Positions 9,908 through 19,464 of a stretch of DNA of 34,637 nucleotides are shown piece after piece. The notes beneath the pieces were generated by a model that searched no databases, was not told the DNA's origin, and worked only from the letters and a program-made list of their open reading frames with translations. The stretch is taken from NCBI GenBank assembly GCA_905235425.1, contig CAJOKY010000002.1, positions 1 through 34,637 of the forward strand, written 5' to 3'. Position 1 is the first letter of the stretch, and each line of letters begins with the position of its first letter. Source of the stretch: an uncultured Selenomonadaceae bacterium. GTDB lineage: Bacteria > Bacillota > Negativicutes > Selenomonadales > Selenomonadaceae. A program made the translations under genes and the position numbers.

Positions 9908-10054
9908 ATGGAATATATGTTTACAGATGAACAATGAGAAAAGATAGAGACATATTTGCCAAAGTTACAAAATAAAAGATCGTATAAAAATCTTCGTGCC
10001 ACCTTAAACAGAACGTACTGGATAATGAAAACTGACGCCCCGTGGATAACGTAA
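9908..10054 (+). pseudogene. IS5-family transposase N-terminal remnant
   Basis: Reads MEYMFTDEQ*EKIETYLPKLQNKRSYKNLRATLNRTYWIMKTDAPWIT*; in-frame TGA where EQW is expected. Confidence 0.7.
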
Positions 10055-10132
10055 TTGGCAAGAAATTAATCCGATATATTTTTCGGGAACACGATTGAAA
10101 AGGCGAGCAAGAACGCTATTGCCGTTGCGTTC

Positions 10133-10546
10133 TTAAATTTCCTTTTGCGCTTTAAGAGAACGATGGTCAACGTGAATGGAAAAGCCGTTTTTAGCTAAAA
10201 TCATCGTTTCGGATTTGAGCAAAATCAGCGCGAAGTTCAGTAATATGAACATGGTCGCACCATTTGTAAGATTTAGGAGCACCGCAATTAATTTTTCATA
10301 AAAAGTCGGTTCACTACCGTCTTTTTTCTTTCGAGATGGATATTTGAAAACATTCTTAGGGCTACGTTCCTTGATTTTTTCAACATCATCGATTAGGCGT
10401 TCGGAAAACATAATGTGAACGTGGGGGTAGCGTTGCCAGTGGGATAAAGCGCCTTTACAGCGAATATATTTCACGTGCATAGCAGGAGAAATTTTAGCTC
10501 CGTCGTTTTTTCTGTTAGATTTAATTCCGAAATGAAACAAAGCCAT
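10133..10546 (-). pseudogene. MobA/MobL-type relaxase relic (internal deletion plus frameshifts)
   Basis: N-term MALFHFGIKSNRKNDGAKISPAMHVKYIR, then HVHIMFSERLIDDVEKIKERSPKNVF; a second frame encodes GAPKSYKWCDHVHITELRADFAQIRND; end AKNGFSIHVDHRSLKAQKE. Confidence 0.7.
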
Positions 10547-10826
10547 GAAGTTTTCTCCTTTCTCCAGACAACGGCAGGTTCAATGAGCGCAAGCGAATGG
10601 CTGTTTTTTTATCGCCGAAAAGCGGCGTTACGACTAACTAAAATCAGCGTTTCACGCAGCGAAATGCATAAGTGAACATTTTCGGTAAAAATCGCTTTTG
10701 CGTTATGATAGCACAAAGTAAAAATTGGTGATGCACTATTTTTGCACTATTTTTTGTGCATTTTCGGACGAGAAAAATTTATTGTGGTATAGTAAGGTCG
10801 GTGAGAGAAATTTGAGAAGAGAAAAA

Positions 10827-11168
10827 ATGGAACAGCTTGAAACGGGAATAAAAAATTTGGAAGAATTGATGAATAATCTTGAGCTACAAATGGAAAATAC
10901 AAGGAGGAAAAAATATTTGAAACAGGTATCATTAAGTACGATAGATAAAAAATTGGTGAAAAAAAATCAAGAATTGGAGGAAGTACGCGATTTCAGAAAA
11001 AAGTTAAATGAAAAAGAGAAAGAAATTTGTGCGGCGATAGAAAAGTTGCAAAATCAGAAAATGGAAGTAATTTTTGCGCAAGTAAAAAAAGGAATAAAGA
11101 ATGAAAATCTTGAAGTCTCTGCCGAATCAGTAATGCAAATGTTGGACGTACTGAGAAAAGATTTATAA
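10827..11168 (+). CDS. Small coiled-coil protein of unknown function upstream of the AAA15 ATPase
   Basis: 113-aa Lys/Glu-rich ORF starting MEQLETGIKNLEELMNNLELQMENT; co-directional with next gene. Confidence 0.5.
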   Translation: MEQLETGIKNLEELMNNLELQMENTRRKKYLKQVSLSTIDKKLVKKNQELEEVRDFRKKLNEKEKEICAAIEKLQNQKMEVIFAQVKKGIKNENLEVSAESVMQMLDVLRKDL

Positions 11169-11258
11169 AAGGAAAAAAGTTTGACGACAGAAATTGTAAA
11201 AGAATCTTCAAGCGTGATATAATTTTTAAAGAGCTTAAACTGAAAAGAGGCGACGGCA

Positions 11259-12434
11259 TTGTTACTGGAGTATAGTTTCAAAAATTTTTGTTCATTCAAA
11301 GAAGAAGCGACATTTTCATTGAGTGCAACGGAAAGCGAAATAAAAAAAGATTTCCCCGACAATTATTTTCGAGATAGAGTTGACGTTTTAAAGTCGGCAG
11401 TAATAGTTGGAGAAAATGCCGGCGGGAAATCGAATTTTGTAAAAAGTTTGCAATATATTAAAGCGTTTTTCAAGGAAAATCGGGAAGTAGTGTCGTCGTC
11501 AGAATATCTCACTGATGAATACACAGAAGATTCTTCAAAGATGAGGTATATGGACACAGCGCAAAAATTTTCGCTGAGCGTTCTTATAAATGGTACGGTT
11601 TATTTCTACAATCTCGAGATAGATTTTTTAGGCATAAAATTTGAAGAGTTAGAAGTGCAGAAGAAAAATAAGTCGCAACGGCAGAAAATTCTTGTAGTAG
11701 ACAGAACGGAAGTTGAACCTAGCTTGACTGATTTTGTAAAAAGTCCAAAAGAATTTAAATTTTCTACGTTGAAATATGAAATTCAATGTATTCCTTTTGA
11801 TAAGAAAGATACAGTCGAAAGTGAAGATTTTATAGGATTGTTTGTATCGAAATATGCGTTGATGGGCGTACCAGAGGCGTTGGCTTTTAGTCAATGGATA
11901 AACAACATTTTAATAGTTGAGTCCGCAATTTATGAAGATACGAGGTTGAAGGGAAATTATTTTCAAAATCTGTCAGATTGGCGAGTTATGAACTACGAAA
12001 GATTTTTGGATATTTTAAGAATAATAGATCCAAGCATAATGGAGATAAAGCCGAATAATCGACAACCCTACCAAGAAACGATAATTTCGAGAAAAAATTC
12101 AGCCGGAAAAATTTTTAAGGTAATTTACGAGAATAAAGTATTGTTCGCAGATGAAATGGATAGGTCGTTTAATCCAATTCTCGCGGATAAAATTATTTCG
12201 CTGATTCCCGGAAACGATCATAAAGGACAATTTATCTTTACGACGCACAATGTATTGCATTTGAATTTGAACAATTATATGAAAGAGCAAATATATTTTG
12301 TGACGAAAAATCAGGAAACGTTGCAATCAGAAATTTATTCTTTATCAGAGTTCCCAGACGTGGAGTATAATTCAAAAGTCAATTTGTATGAATTTTATTT
12401 AAGGGGAGTTTTGGGAGGAACGCTGAGTGAGTAA
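11259..12434 (+). CDS. AAA15-family ATPase (RloA/AbiLi-like)
   Basis: LLEYSFKNFCSFKEEATFSLSA; Walker A GENAGGKSNF; Walker B KVLFADEMDRSFNP; FTTHN. Confidence 0.85.
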   Translation: MLLEYSFKNFCSFKEEATFSLSATESEIKKDFPDNYFRDRVDVLKSAVIVGENAGGKSNFVKSLQYIKAFFKENREVVSSSEYLTDEYTEDSSKMRYMDTAQKFSLSVLINGTVYFYNLEIDFLGIKFEELEVQKKNKSQRQKILVVDRTEVEPSLTDFVKSPKEFKFSTLKYEIQCIPFDKKDTVESEDFIGLFVSKYALMGVPEALAFSQWINNILIVESAIYEDTRLKGNYFQNLSDWRVMNYERFLDILRIIDPSIMEIKPNNRQPYQETIISRKNSAGKIFKVIYENKVLFADEMDRSFNPILADKIISLIPGNDHKGQFIFTTHNVLHLNLNNYMKEQIYFVTKNQETLQSEIYSLSEFPDVEYNSKVNLYEFYLRGVLGGTLSE

Positions 12435-12915
12435 AGTGCAGAGACAGCTGAAGAAAAAATTTGTGATATTTTGCGAAGGAGATACGGAGTATAATTATTT
12501 TGACGCGATAAGAAAAATACCGAACGTGGAAATAAGTATTCCCGCAATAAATATGCACGGAGGCGGCTACAAAAATTTTTTGTCAAAGATTAAAAAGAAC
12601 GGGAAATTAGAACGGCAAGCAACTTTTATAATAGTTGATGGAGACCGTGCGCAAAACATTCCCGAAGAAAAAATTCGCTCCGAGAGCTTATAGAATATTG
12701 TCGAATGCAAAATATAAAAAAAGAACTTTCCGCCATTTTTTCTAATAGTGAACTGTCCCGATTTTGAGTACATTGTATGCCTTCACGATGAAAACTATAA
12801 AGGCGGTGATACCGAAAGGCACATCACAAAAAAATTTGAGTGTAAGAGTTTGGGAGAATTTAAAGGGCGGACTGACATATATGATTTTCTGCACAAAAAT
12901 TCTCAACATCACTAA
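12427..12915 (+). pseudogene. RloB/AbiLii-like TOPRIM protein, frameshifted
   Basis: KKFVIFCEGDTEYNYFDAIRK...FIIVDGDRAQN stops at 12693; other frames continue LIEYCRMQNIKKELSAIFSN and NCPDFEYIVCLHDENYKGGDTERHITKKFECKSLGEFKGRTDIYDFLHKN. Confidence 0.75.
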
Positions 12916-12977
12916 ATTATGCTAAAAATAATCGACAATCCAAAATTCATTACAAATGAGTATCCATTTTGATACAT

Positions 12978-13002
12978 AAAAAAGCAAGAAAGGCGCTTTT
13001 TT
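12978..13002. terminator. Candidate bidirectional rho-independent terminator
   Basis: AAAAAAGC-aagaaaggc-GCTTTTTT stem-loop between convergent genes. Confidence 0.5.
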
Positions 13003-13013
13003 ATGAAAATTTA

Positions 13014-14130
13014 TCAAGCATCTCTGACAATTTTTTCAAGACGATTCCAACCTGTACCGAAAATTTCTTTCAAGCGCGGTTCAATTTTTCTGCTGTACGT
13101 GATTTTTTCTAACGACTCGCAACCGGAAAATGCAGACCAACCGATTGAAGTCAAACCATCGGGCAGTACTATTTCTTTCAACGACTCGCAATCGGCAAAT
13201 GCATCTTCGCCGATTGATGTCAAGTTGTCGGGCAAATTTATTTCTTTCAACGCCGTGCAATATGCAAATGCCCAATCACCGATTGAAGTCAAACCTTCGG
13301 GCAGTACTATTTCTTTCAACGACTTGCAACCGAAAAATGCCGAGCCACCGATTGATGTCAAACCATCGGGCAGTACAATTTTTTCCAACGACTTGCAATC
13401 GCCAAATGCACTTTCACCGATTGAAGTCAAACCTTCGGGCAGTACGATTTCTTTCAACGACTTGCAATCGCCAAATGCACTTTCACCGATAGAAGTCAAA
13501 CCGTCGGGCAGTACTATTTCTTTCAACGACTTGCAATCCCTAAATGCACTTTCACCGATTGAAGTCAAACCTTCGGGCAGTACTATTTCTTTCAACGACT
13601 CGCAACCGTCAAATGCACTTTCACCGATTGAAGTCAAACTTTCGGGCAGTACTATTTCTTTCAACGACTCGCAACCGTCAAATGCACTGTAACCGATTGA
13701 AGTCACTCCGTCGGGCACTACTATTTCTGTCAACGACTTGCAACCTTTAAATGCCCTATAAGCGATTGAAGTCAAACTTTCGGGCAGTACTATTTCTTTC
13801 AACGACTCGCAACCCCAAAATGCATAATCGCCGATTGAAGTCACTCCGTCGGGCACTACTATTTCTTTCAACGCCGTGCAATCTTCAAATGCCCATCACC
13901 GATTGAAGTCAAACCATCGGGCAGTACTATTTCTTTCAACGACTTGCAACCGTAAAATGCAGACCAACCGATTGAAGTCAAACCATCGGGCAGTACTATT
14001 TCTTTCAACGACTCGCAATCGTCAAATGCTCTTTCACCGATTGAACTCAAACCTTCGGGCACTACTATTTCTTTCAACGACTTGCAACCTTCAAATGCCC
14101 CATTACCGATTGAAGTCAAACCGTCGCGAA
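13014..14130. repeat. 69-bp tandem repeat (LRR units)
   Basis: Recurring ...TTGAAGTCAAACC.TCGGGCAGTACTATTTCTTTCAACGACT.GCAA... on + with 69-nt period. Confidence 0.95.
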
Positions 14131-14398
14131 TAACAACCGTGCCGACTGCGTGTTCTTTGTTGCCGTCCCAATACAATTTTTCGAGCGCGTCTTTGGCTGT
14201 TTCGTTGCCTTCCTTCTCAAACTCTTTCAGCTTTAAAATAGCGTCAACGTCGCCTTTCTTCGCCTTGTCAATAAAAGTTTCGGGATTGCGGGCAAGTTCT
14301 TTTTCGCGTTTAATTTCTTCTTGACGTTGCAACTCTTCAGCCATCAAGATTTCGTAAGCTTTGGCACCCCATTTCTGCAACTCTTTCCGATAATCCAT
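13014..14398 (-). pseudogene. BspA-like/LRR_5 leucine-rich repeat protein split by one missing base
   Basis: About 15 copies of the 23-aa unit SIG.SAF.GCKSLKEIVLPDGLT; ORFs 13868-14419 and 13014-13871 join through one frameshift near 13894. Confidence 0.9.
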
Positions 14399-14523
14399 AA
14401 TTAACCACCTCATTAACACAAAACCTTAATACGAGCCGAACCCGTCGCGGGTTCAATTTTTTAATTCGGTCAAATTATACAATATCAAGTGATAAAAGAA
14501 AAGTTTATTTAATATAAAAAAAC

Positions 14524-14552
14524 TTGAATGTAGTATCACTGTGTGATAAAAT
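14524..14552 (+). promoter_or_regulatory. Candidate promoter of the RM operon with a palindromic operator between -35 and -10
   Basis: TTGAAT - 17 bp - TAAAAT; palindrome TATCACTGTGTGATA at 14534-14548; related TATCAAGTGATA at 14483-14494. Confidence 0.55.
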
Positions 14553-14587
14553 AACTATAAAATTTTTTGTGGCAGGAGGGTAGAAAA

Positions 14588-14785
14588 GTGGATAACAACT
14601 TTGAAGACAACTATATCAATCTTGAAAAGGCGGCGGAATATCTCAATATCAAACCGGTGACTTTACGCAAGTGGATAGGTCAGAAAAAAGATTTGCCAGC
14701 TCATCAGATCGGTAAATTGTGGAGATTTAAGAAATCGGAATTAGATGAATGGGTACATAGTGGAAACAGCGCCGCACGACGTTAA
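14588..14785 (+). CDS. Excisionase/MerR-like HTH DNA-binding protein (candidate RM controller)
   Basis: NLEKAAEYLNIKPVTLRKWIGQKKDLPAHQIGKLWRFKKSELDEWV; GTG start with GGAGG upstream. Confidence 0.8.
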   Translation: MDNNFEDNYINLEKAAEYLNIKPVTLRKWIGQKKDLPAHQIGKLWRFKKSELDEWVHSGNSAARR

Positions 14786-14810
14786 TTTTGTTAAGGGAAA
14801 GGAAATTTTC

Positions 14811-16446
14811 ATGGGCAGTGAGTCGGTTTTGAAAACAGCATTGTCAGAAATTAAGTCGTACTTGTGGAGTAAATACGATAATTTGTCTGTAAAGAAAATT
14901 GAAAATGAATTAAAGAATATTACTAAAATCGATTTTTCGGAAGTAACCGGCAGTTTAAAACACCATTCATATGATTCACTGCAAAAAGAACTTGCGTCTT
15001 TAAATGAGAAATGTGAAACTCGAAAAATTAAAGGCGTTTACTACACGCCTTCGGACATTGTCAGATTTATGTTGTCCAATAGTCTAAACTTTTTTTACGG
15101 TAAAATTGACAATGACTGTTTGAATAATTCGTTTCATAGTACATTGCCTTACGAGAAGATTTGTTATGATTGTACTTTCTTCGACCCGACTTGCGGCTCG
15201 GGAGTTTTTCTGTTAGCAACACTAGAGATGAAATTCAATTTGCTTGAAAAAAATCTTTAGCGCCGAAACACAAGGAAATTGAAAAAGTAGTCGCTACCTT
15301 ATTCGACAACGATATCAATATCGATTCGGTTACGCTTACAAAACTCCGACTGTTTTTGTGCGTTTTACAAAGGTATGGCGTTGAAAGTATAGAGGGGATT
15401 TCAAGAATTTTTGACAGGAATTTTTTTGCCATGACTTCGTCAACGACAGTGAAAAATGTGCTGTCAGAAAGTATGATGTTGTGATTGGCAACCCGCCTTA
15501 TGTAGAAGATTCTAAAGCGCAATTTTCTCATCACGATAAGTACGGGAATATTTATGCAAATGTTTTATCCAACGCATCCCGTTTATTAAAAGACAACGGT
15601 GTCATGAGCTTTGTCATACCTTTGTCCTATATTTCAACACCGAGAATGAAAAAAATTCGGGAGGAATTACTAAAAAATCTACCTAAGCAGTACATTTTGA
15701 ATTTTGCTGACAGACCGAATTGCTTGTTTGTTTCAGTTCATCAAAAATTGTGTATTCTGCTTGCCGGTAAGAAAAGTACTGAATTAGAATTGTTTACAAG
15801 CAATTATCAATATTGGTACAAGGAAGAGCGAAAAAATCTTTTTAATTCCGTCAGCATAGTCGCCAATCCTTTTTTTAGCCAAGAATTTATCCCTAAGCTC
15901 GGAACAAAATTAGAAATTAAGATATACGAAAAAATCATCAGCAATAAAAAAGCTTTAATGGATTTGTTTGTGCCGTATGGAGCAGTTCCCGTTTATTTGA
16001 ATATGAGGGCTACTTATTGGATTAAGGTATTTTCAAGCGAACATTTAAGTTCGGAGTATAAAATTTTCCACTGTGAGGATACAGATAGTGCGAAATTATC
16101 GGTTCTATTGCTTAATTCGTCGTTGTTTTGGTGGTACTGGGTATGCGTTTCGAACTATTGGCATATTACAAACAAAGAATTGAAAGGATTTAAACTGCCA
16201 TCAAGCTTTGATACGCAACGTGTCAATGAATTAGTGGACGCTTTAGAAAAACGTTTGGAAGTTACTAAAGTTTATGTGGGGACTAAGCAGACGGAGTACG
16301 AATATAAGCACAAGTTCTGCAAACGAGAAATTCACGAAATTGACGATTACGTCAACCAACTGTATAAATTCAGCCCTGAAGAAAGTTCTTACATAAAAAA
16401 TTTTGCTTATCGTTATCGTATCGGCGAAGGTGGTGTTAGTCCTTGA
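14811..16446 (+). pseudogene. N6-adenine DNA methyltransferase (NPPY), interrupted by two 1-nt homopolymer frameshifts
   Basis: KIKGVYYTPSDIVRFML...TFFDPTCGSGVFLLATLE; frame change at A7 (15247-15253), again at T7 (15421-15427); then YDVVIGNPPYVEDSKAQFSHHDKYGNIYANVL. Confidence 0.85.
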
Positions 16447-17537
16447 AAGTGTTGGATTTGTTTTCAGGGTGCGGCGGACTTTCTTTAGGTTTCATTCAAG
16501 CAGGTTTCAACGTGAGCAAAGCAGTTGAATTTGATGTTTCTATCGCAAATACGTACAAGCTGAATCATTCGTCAGTAGAGATGATTGTAGATGACATAAG
16601 TCGTCTTGTTCAAAAAAATATTTTTACATACGGCGAGGCAGATATAATCATTGGAGGACCGCCTTGTCAAGGATTTTCAATGGCTGGTGCAAGAATCAGA
16701 GAGGGGTTCATAGACGATCCGCGCAATTATCTGTTTAAGCAGTATTTCAATATCGTAAAAAAGATTAAGCCGGCTGTTTTTGTTATGGAAAATGTCAAGG
16801 GCATTATGACTATTCAACATGGGGAGATTTTTAACTCAATATTGAAAACTTTTTCGGATTCCGAATCTCTTGGAGGTATAAGCTATGATGTCCATTATAA
16901 AATTATAAAAGCTATTGATTTCGGTGTACCTCAAAAGCGAGAAAGAATAGTCATAATCGGCACTCTTAAAAAAGATTTAAATTTGGATAGAATTATGGAA
17001 CAGACAAAGGTAGAAATATCTGCACAATACCCACATTATTTTGACAAAGTAACCGTTAGAGATGCTATTGGAAACTTGCCGGAAGTAAGTGAAAGCGGGA
17101 ATGTAAGAAATCCTAAACCTCAAACGAACTATCAACGCTATTTGTCGGTAGAATCTGATGTACTGACCAACCACAACCAGACAAACCATTCAGATATTGC
17201 CGTAAGCAGAATGAGCAAAGTAGCTAACGGTGATAATTTTACTTCACTGGACGAAAAAATAAATTCGGTACACAGCGGTTCATACGGCAGACTTTGCTGG
17301 GATGAACCTGCCGCGACTATCACTACAAGATTTGATACTCCTGCAGGCGGTAGATTTACGCATCCTGAAGAAAACAGAACATTGTCACCGCGAGAAGCAG
17401 CACGTATTCAAAGCTTTCCTGACAACTTTATTTTTTACGGAAATAGAACCTCTGTGTGCAAACAAATAGGGAATGCAGTTCCGCCCAAAATCTCATATTT
17501 TTTGGCAAGATTGGTGAAAAATATTTTAGATTCGTAG
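16443..17537 (+). CDS. DNA (cytosine-5-)-methyltransferase
   Basis: VLDLFSGCGGLSLGF, GGPPCQGFSMAG, MENVKG, QKRERIVIIG, QIGNAVPP motifs; TTG start. Confidence 0.96.
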   Translation: MKVLDLFSGCGGLSLGFIQAGFNVSKAVEFDVSIANTYKLNHSSVEMIVDDISRLVQKNIFTYGEADIIIGGPPCQGFSMAGARIREGFIDDPRNYLFKQYFNIVKKIKPAVFVMENVKGIMTIQHGEIFNSILKTFSDSESLGGISYDVHYKIIKAIDFGVPQKRERIVIIGTLKKDLNLDRIMEQTKVEISAQYPHYFDKVTVRDAIGNLPEVSESGNVRNPKPQTNYQRYLSVESDVLTNHNQTNHSDIAVSRMSKVANGDNFTSLDEKINSVHSGSYGRLCWDEPAATITTRFDTPAGGRFTHPEENRTLSPREAARIQSFPDNFIFYGNRTSVCKQIGNAVPPKISYFLARLVKNILDS

Positions 17538-17544
17538 GGGTAAA

Positions 17545-19443
17545 ATGAATCCTGCACTGCAAGCTAAATTGAACGAATTGGAAGCATATGCAGATTATGA
17601 ATGTTGGTACTTGGTGAAACAGCCGACAAAGTTTGAAAGCATCTGTTACTTGGTTTCATTTCTTAAAAAATTTCAAATGAATGGAGAAGGCAAAAATTTA
17701 TCAGATTTTATAAATGACAGCATTAAATTGTTGCATATTCCCAATTTAGAAATTTCCAAGAATTATCGTGCGTTGAGAGTGGCGGCTTTTTTCGGATTGA
17801 TAAAAATGCAAACTTCATCTTATGAAGATTCGATTATAACGAGTACCTTTGAAGAAATAAATAGCAGATGTGGCGGACATTTTGAAAAAATTAATTTGTA
17901 CACAGACATTATGCAAAAGCAAATTGAAAAAATGTTTGTCAGCACGGAAATTGATGAAAAATACCAAGACGTGAGAAAAAAATATCGCTTGTACCCGGTT
18001 ATGTTTCTTTACAAAATTTTGATTGAAATAGGTCGGGCAAGCGGAGAATATTCAATTTCAATGAATGAATACAAATATATTGTTGCTACGACTACAAATT
18101 TTAAGGATTTTTGGAATACACTGGTTCTCATAAAATTGTTACGTTCGGAAAAATCTGTCGAGACGGAATTTGAACAATACAGGACAAAATTTGACAATAG
18201 ATTTATACAAGCTTTAAAACAGTTGCCGACACTTGAAATAGACAGCAATGGAATTTCACTCAAGAAGAATTTTATTGAAGAGGTAGCCGCTAAAGTTTTT
18301 TTGTTTGAACGAGATCCGTTGAAATTTTACAGCGAAAAGTACATTGATTTTTTGTGTTCGACAAAATCTCTTTTTGAAATGGAGCAATTTTTATCAGAAA
18401 CAGTTGAACAAGAGCGTTTTTCTTGTGGCGAAAATATTTTGTTGTATGGTGTACCGGGTTCAGGTAAAAGTTGGACTATCGCTCATGAATATTGCAATGA
18501 AGATACAAAAATCGAACGGTTGGTATTTCACCCCGATTACACGTATGCCGAATTTGTTGGACAAATTCTTCCCGATGTTCAAGACGGCGAAGTTACCTAC
18601 AAATTTACGGCAGGTCCGTTTACGTCAATTTTGCGAGACGCTTACCAAAATCCCAATGAAGAATACCTGCTCATCATTGAAGAAATCAATCGCGGAAATG
18701 CTCCTGCGATTTTTGGTGAAATTTTTCAGTTGCTTGATAGGATGATTAAACCGCAAGTAATTAACGGAATCAGTTATCCGGCAGGTACAAGTGAATATGA
18801 AATTACCAATCGTTATATGGCGATTAAAATTTACGGCGACGAAACACATAAAATCCGCATACCGTCAAATTTATCAATAATCGGCACTATGAATACGTCA
18901 GATCAAAATGTTTTTACATTAGACACGGCATTTCAGCGCAGATGGAATATGCGGCTGATTGAAAATTCCTTTGAACATGTTCGTTCATCTCTTGCAAATG
19001 CAAAAATTTTAGATACAGGTGTTACGTGGCAACATTTTTGCGGAACTGTCAATGATTTAATCTTGGACAATAAAAATAAATTGGCGTCGGCTGAAGATAA
19101 GAGACTGGGCGTTTATTTTGTTCACGAAAGTGATTTACTTCCTTATGATTTCGATATAAGCGAATATAATCACCTTTTGAGTGTTGAGCGCGATTCAACC
19201 ATTACCGCCGACCAAAAAGAGACTTTGAAGGAAATGCGTGAAAATCTTAAACATAATCGTAAGTTTGCCGAAAAAGTTATCAAATATCTTTGGGACGATG
19301 CTTTTAAATTCAACGTCTATGATGTATTTGATAGTCACTTCAACAGTTTAGAATCGGTGATTAGGCATTTTGTATTTTCGAGTGTGCAAAAGCGCTTTGA
19401 AGTATTTCAGCAGAATGTACGTGATAAATTATTGCATAAATAA
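17545..19443 (+). CDS. McrB-like AAA+ GTPase restriction subunit (LlaJI R1-like)
   Basis: GVPGSGKSW, FHPDYTYAEFVGQILPDV, YLLIIEEINRGNAPAIFGEIFQLLDR, IGTMNTSDQNVFTLDTAFQRRW. Confidence 0.93.
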   Translation: MNPALQAKLNELEAYADYECWYLVKQPTKFESICYLVSFLKKFQMNGEGKNLSDFINDSIKLLHIPNLEISKNYRALRVAAFFGLIKMQTSSYEDSIITSTFEEINSRCGGHFEKINLYTDIMQKQIEKMFVSTEIDEKYQDVRKKYRLYPVMFLYKILIEIGRASGEYSISMNEYKYIVATTTNFKDFWNTLVLIKLLRSEKSVETEFEQYRTKFDNRFIQALKQLPTLEIDSNGISLKKNFIEEVAAKVFLFERDPLKFYSEKYIDFLCSTKSLFEMEQFLSETVEQERFSCGENILLYGVPGSGKSWTIAHEYCNEDTKIERLVFHPDYTYAEFVGQILPDVQDGEVTYKFTAGPFTSILRDAYQNPNEEYLLIIEEINRGNAPAIFGEIFQLLDRMIKPQVINGISYPAGTSEYEITNRYMAIKIYGDETHKIRIPSNLSIIGTMNTSDQNVFTLDTAFQRRWNMRLIENSFEHVRSSLANAKILDTGVTWQHFCGTVNDLILDNKNKLASAEDKRLGVYFVHESDLLPYDFDISEYNHLLSVERDSTITADQKETLKEMRENLKHNRKFAEKVIKYLWDDAFKFNVYDVFDSHFNSLESVIRHFVFSSVQKRFEVFQQNVRDKLLHK

Positions 19444-19464
19444 ATTTCTTCAGGAGAATCGTAG

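Noticed and set aside
10747-12773. Minus-strand ORFs antisense to the coiled-coil/AAA15/RloB genes
   Set aside because: Phe/Leu/Ser-rich shadow ORFs opposite Lys/Glu-rich coding sequence.
13003-14324. Plus-strand ORFs (13003-13692, 13130-13492, 13544-13750, 13876-14133, 14082-14324) across the LRR gene
   Set aside because: Antisense of a 69-bp (multiple of 3) repeat stays open by chance; the minus frame gives a canonical LRR_5 protein.
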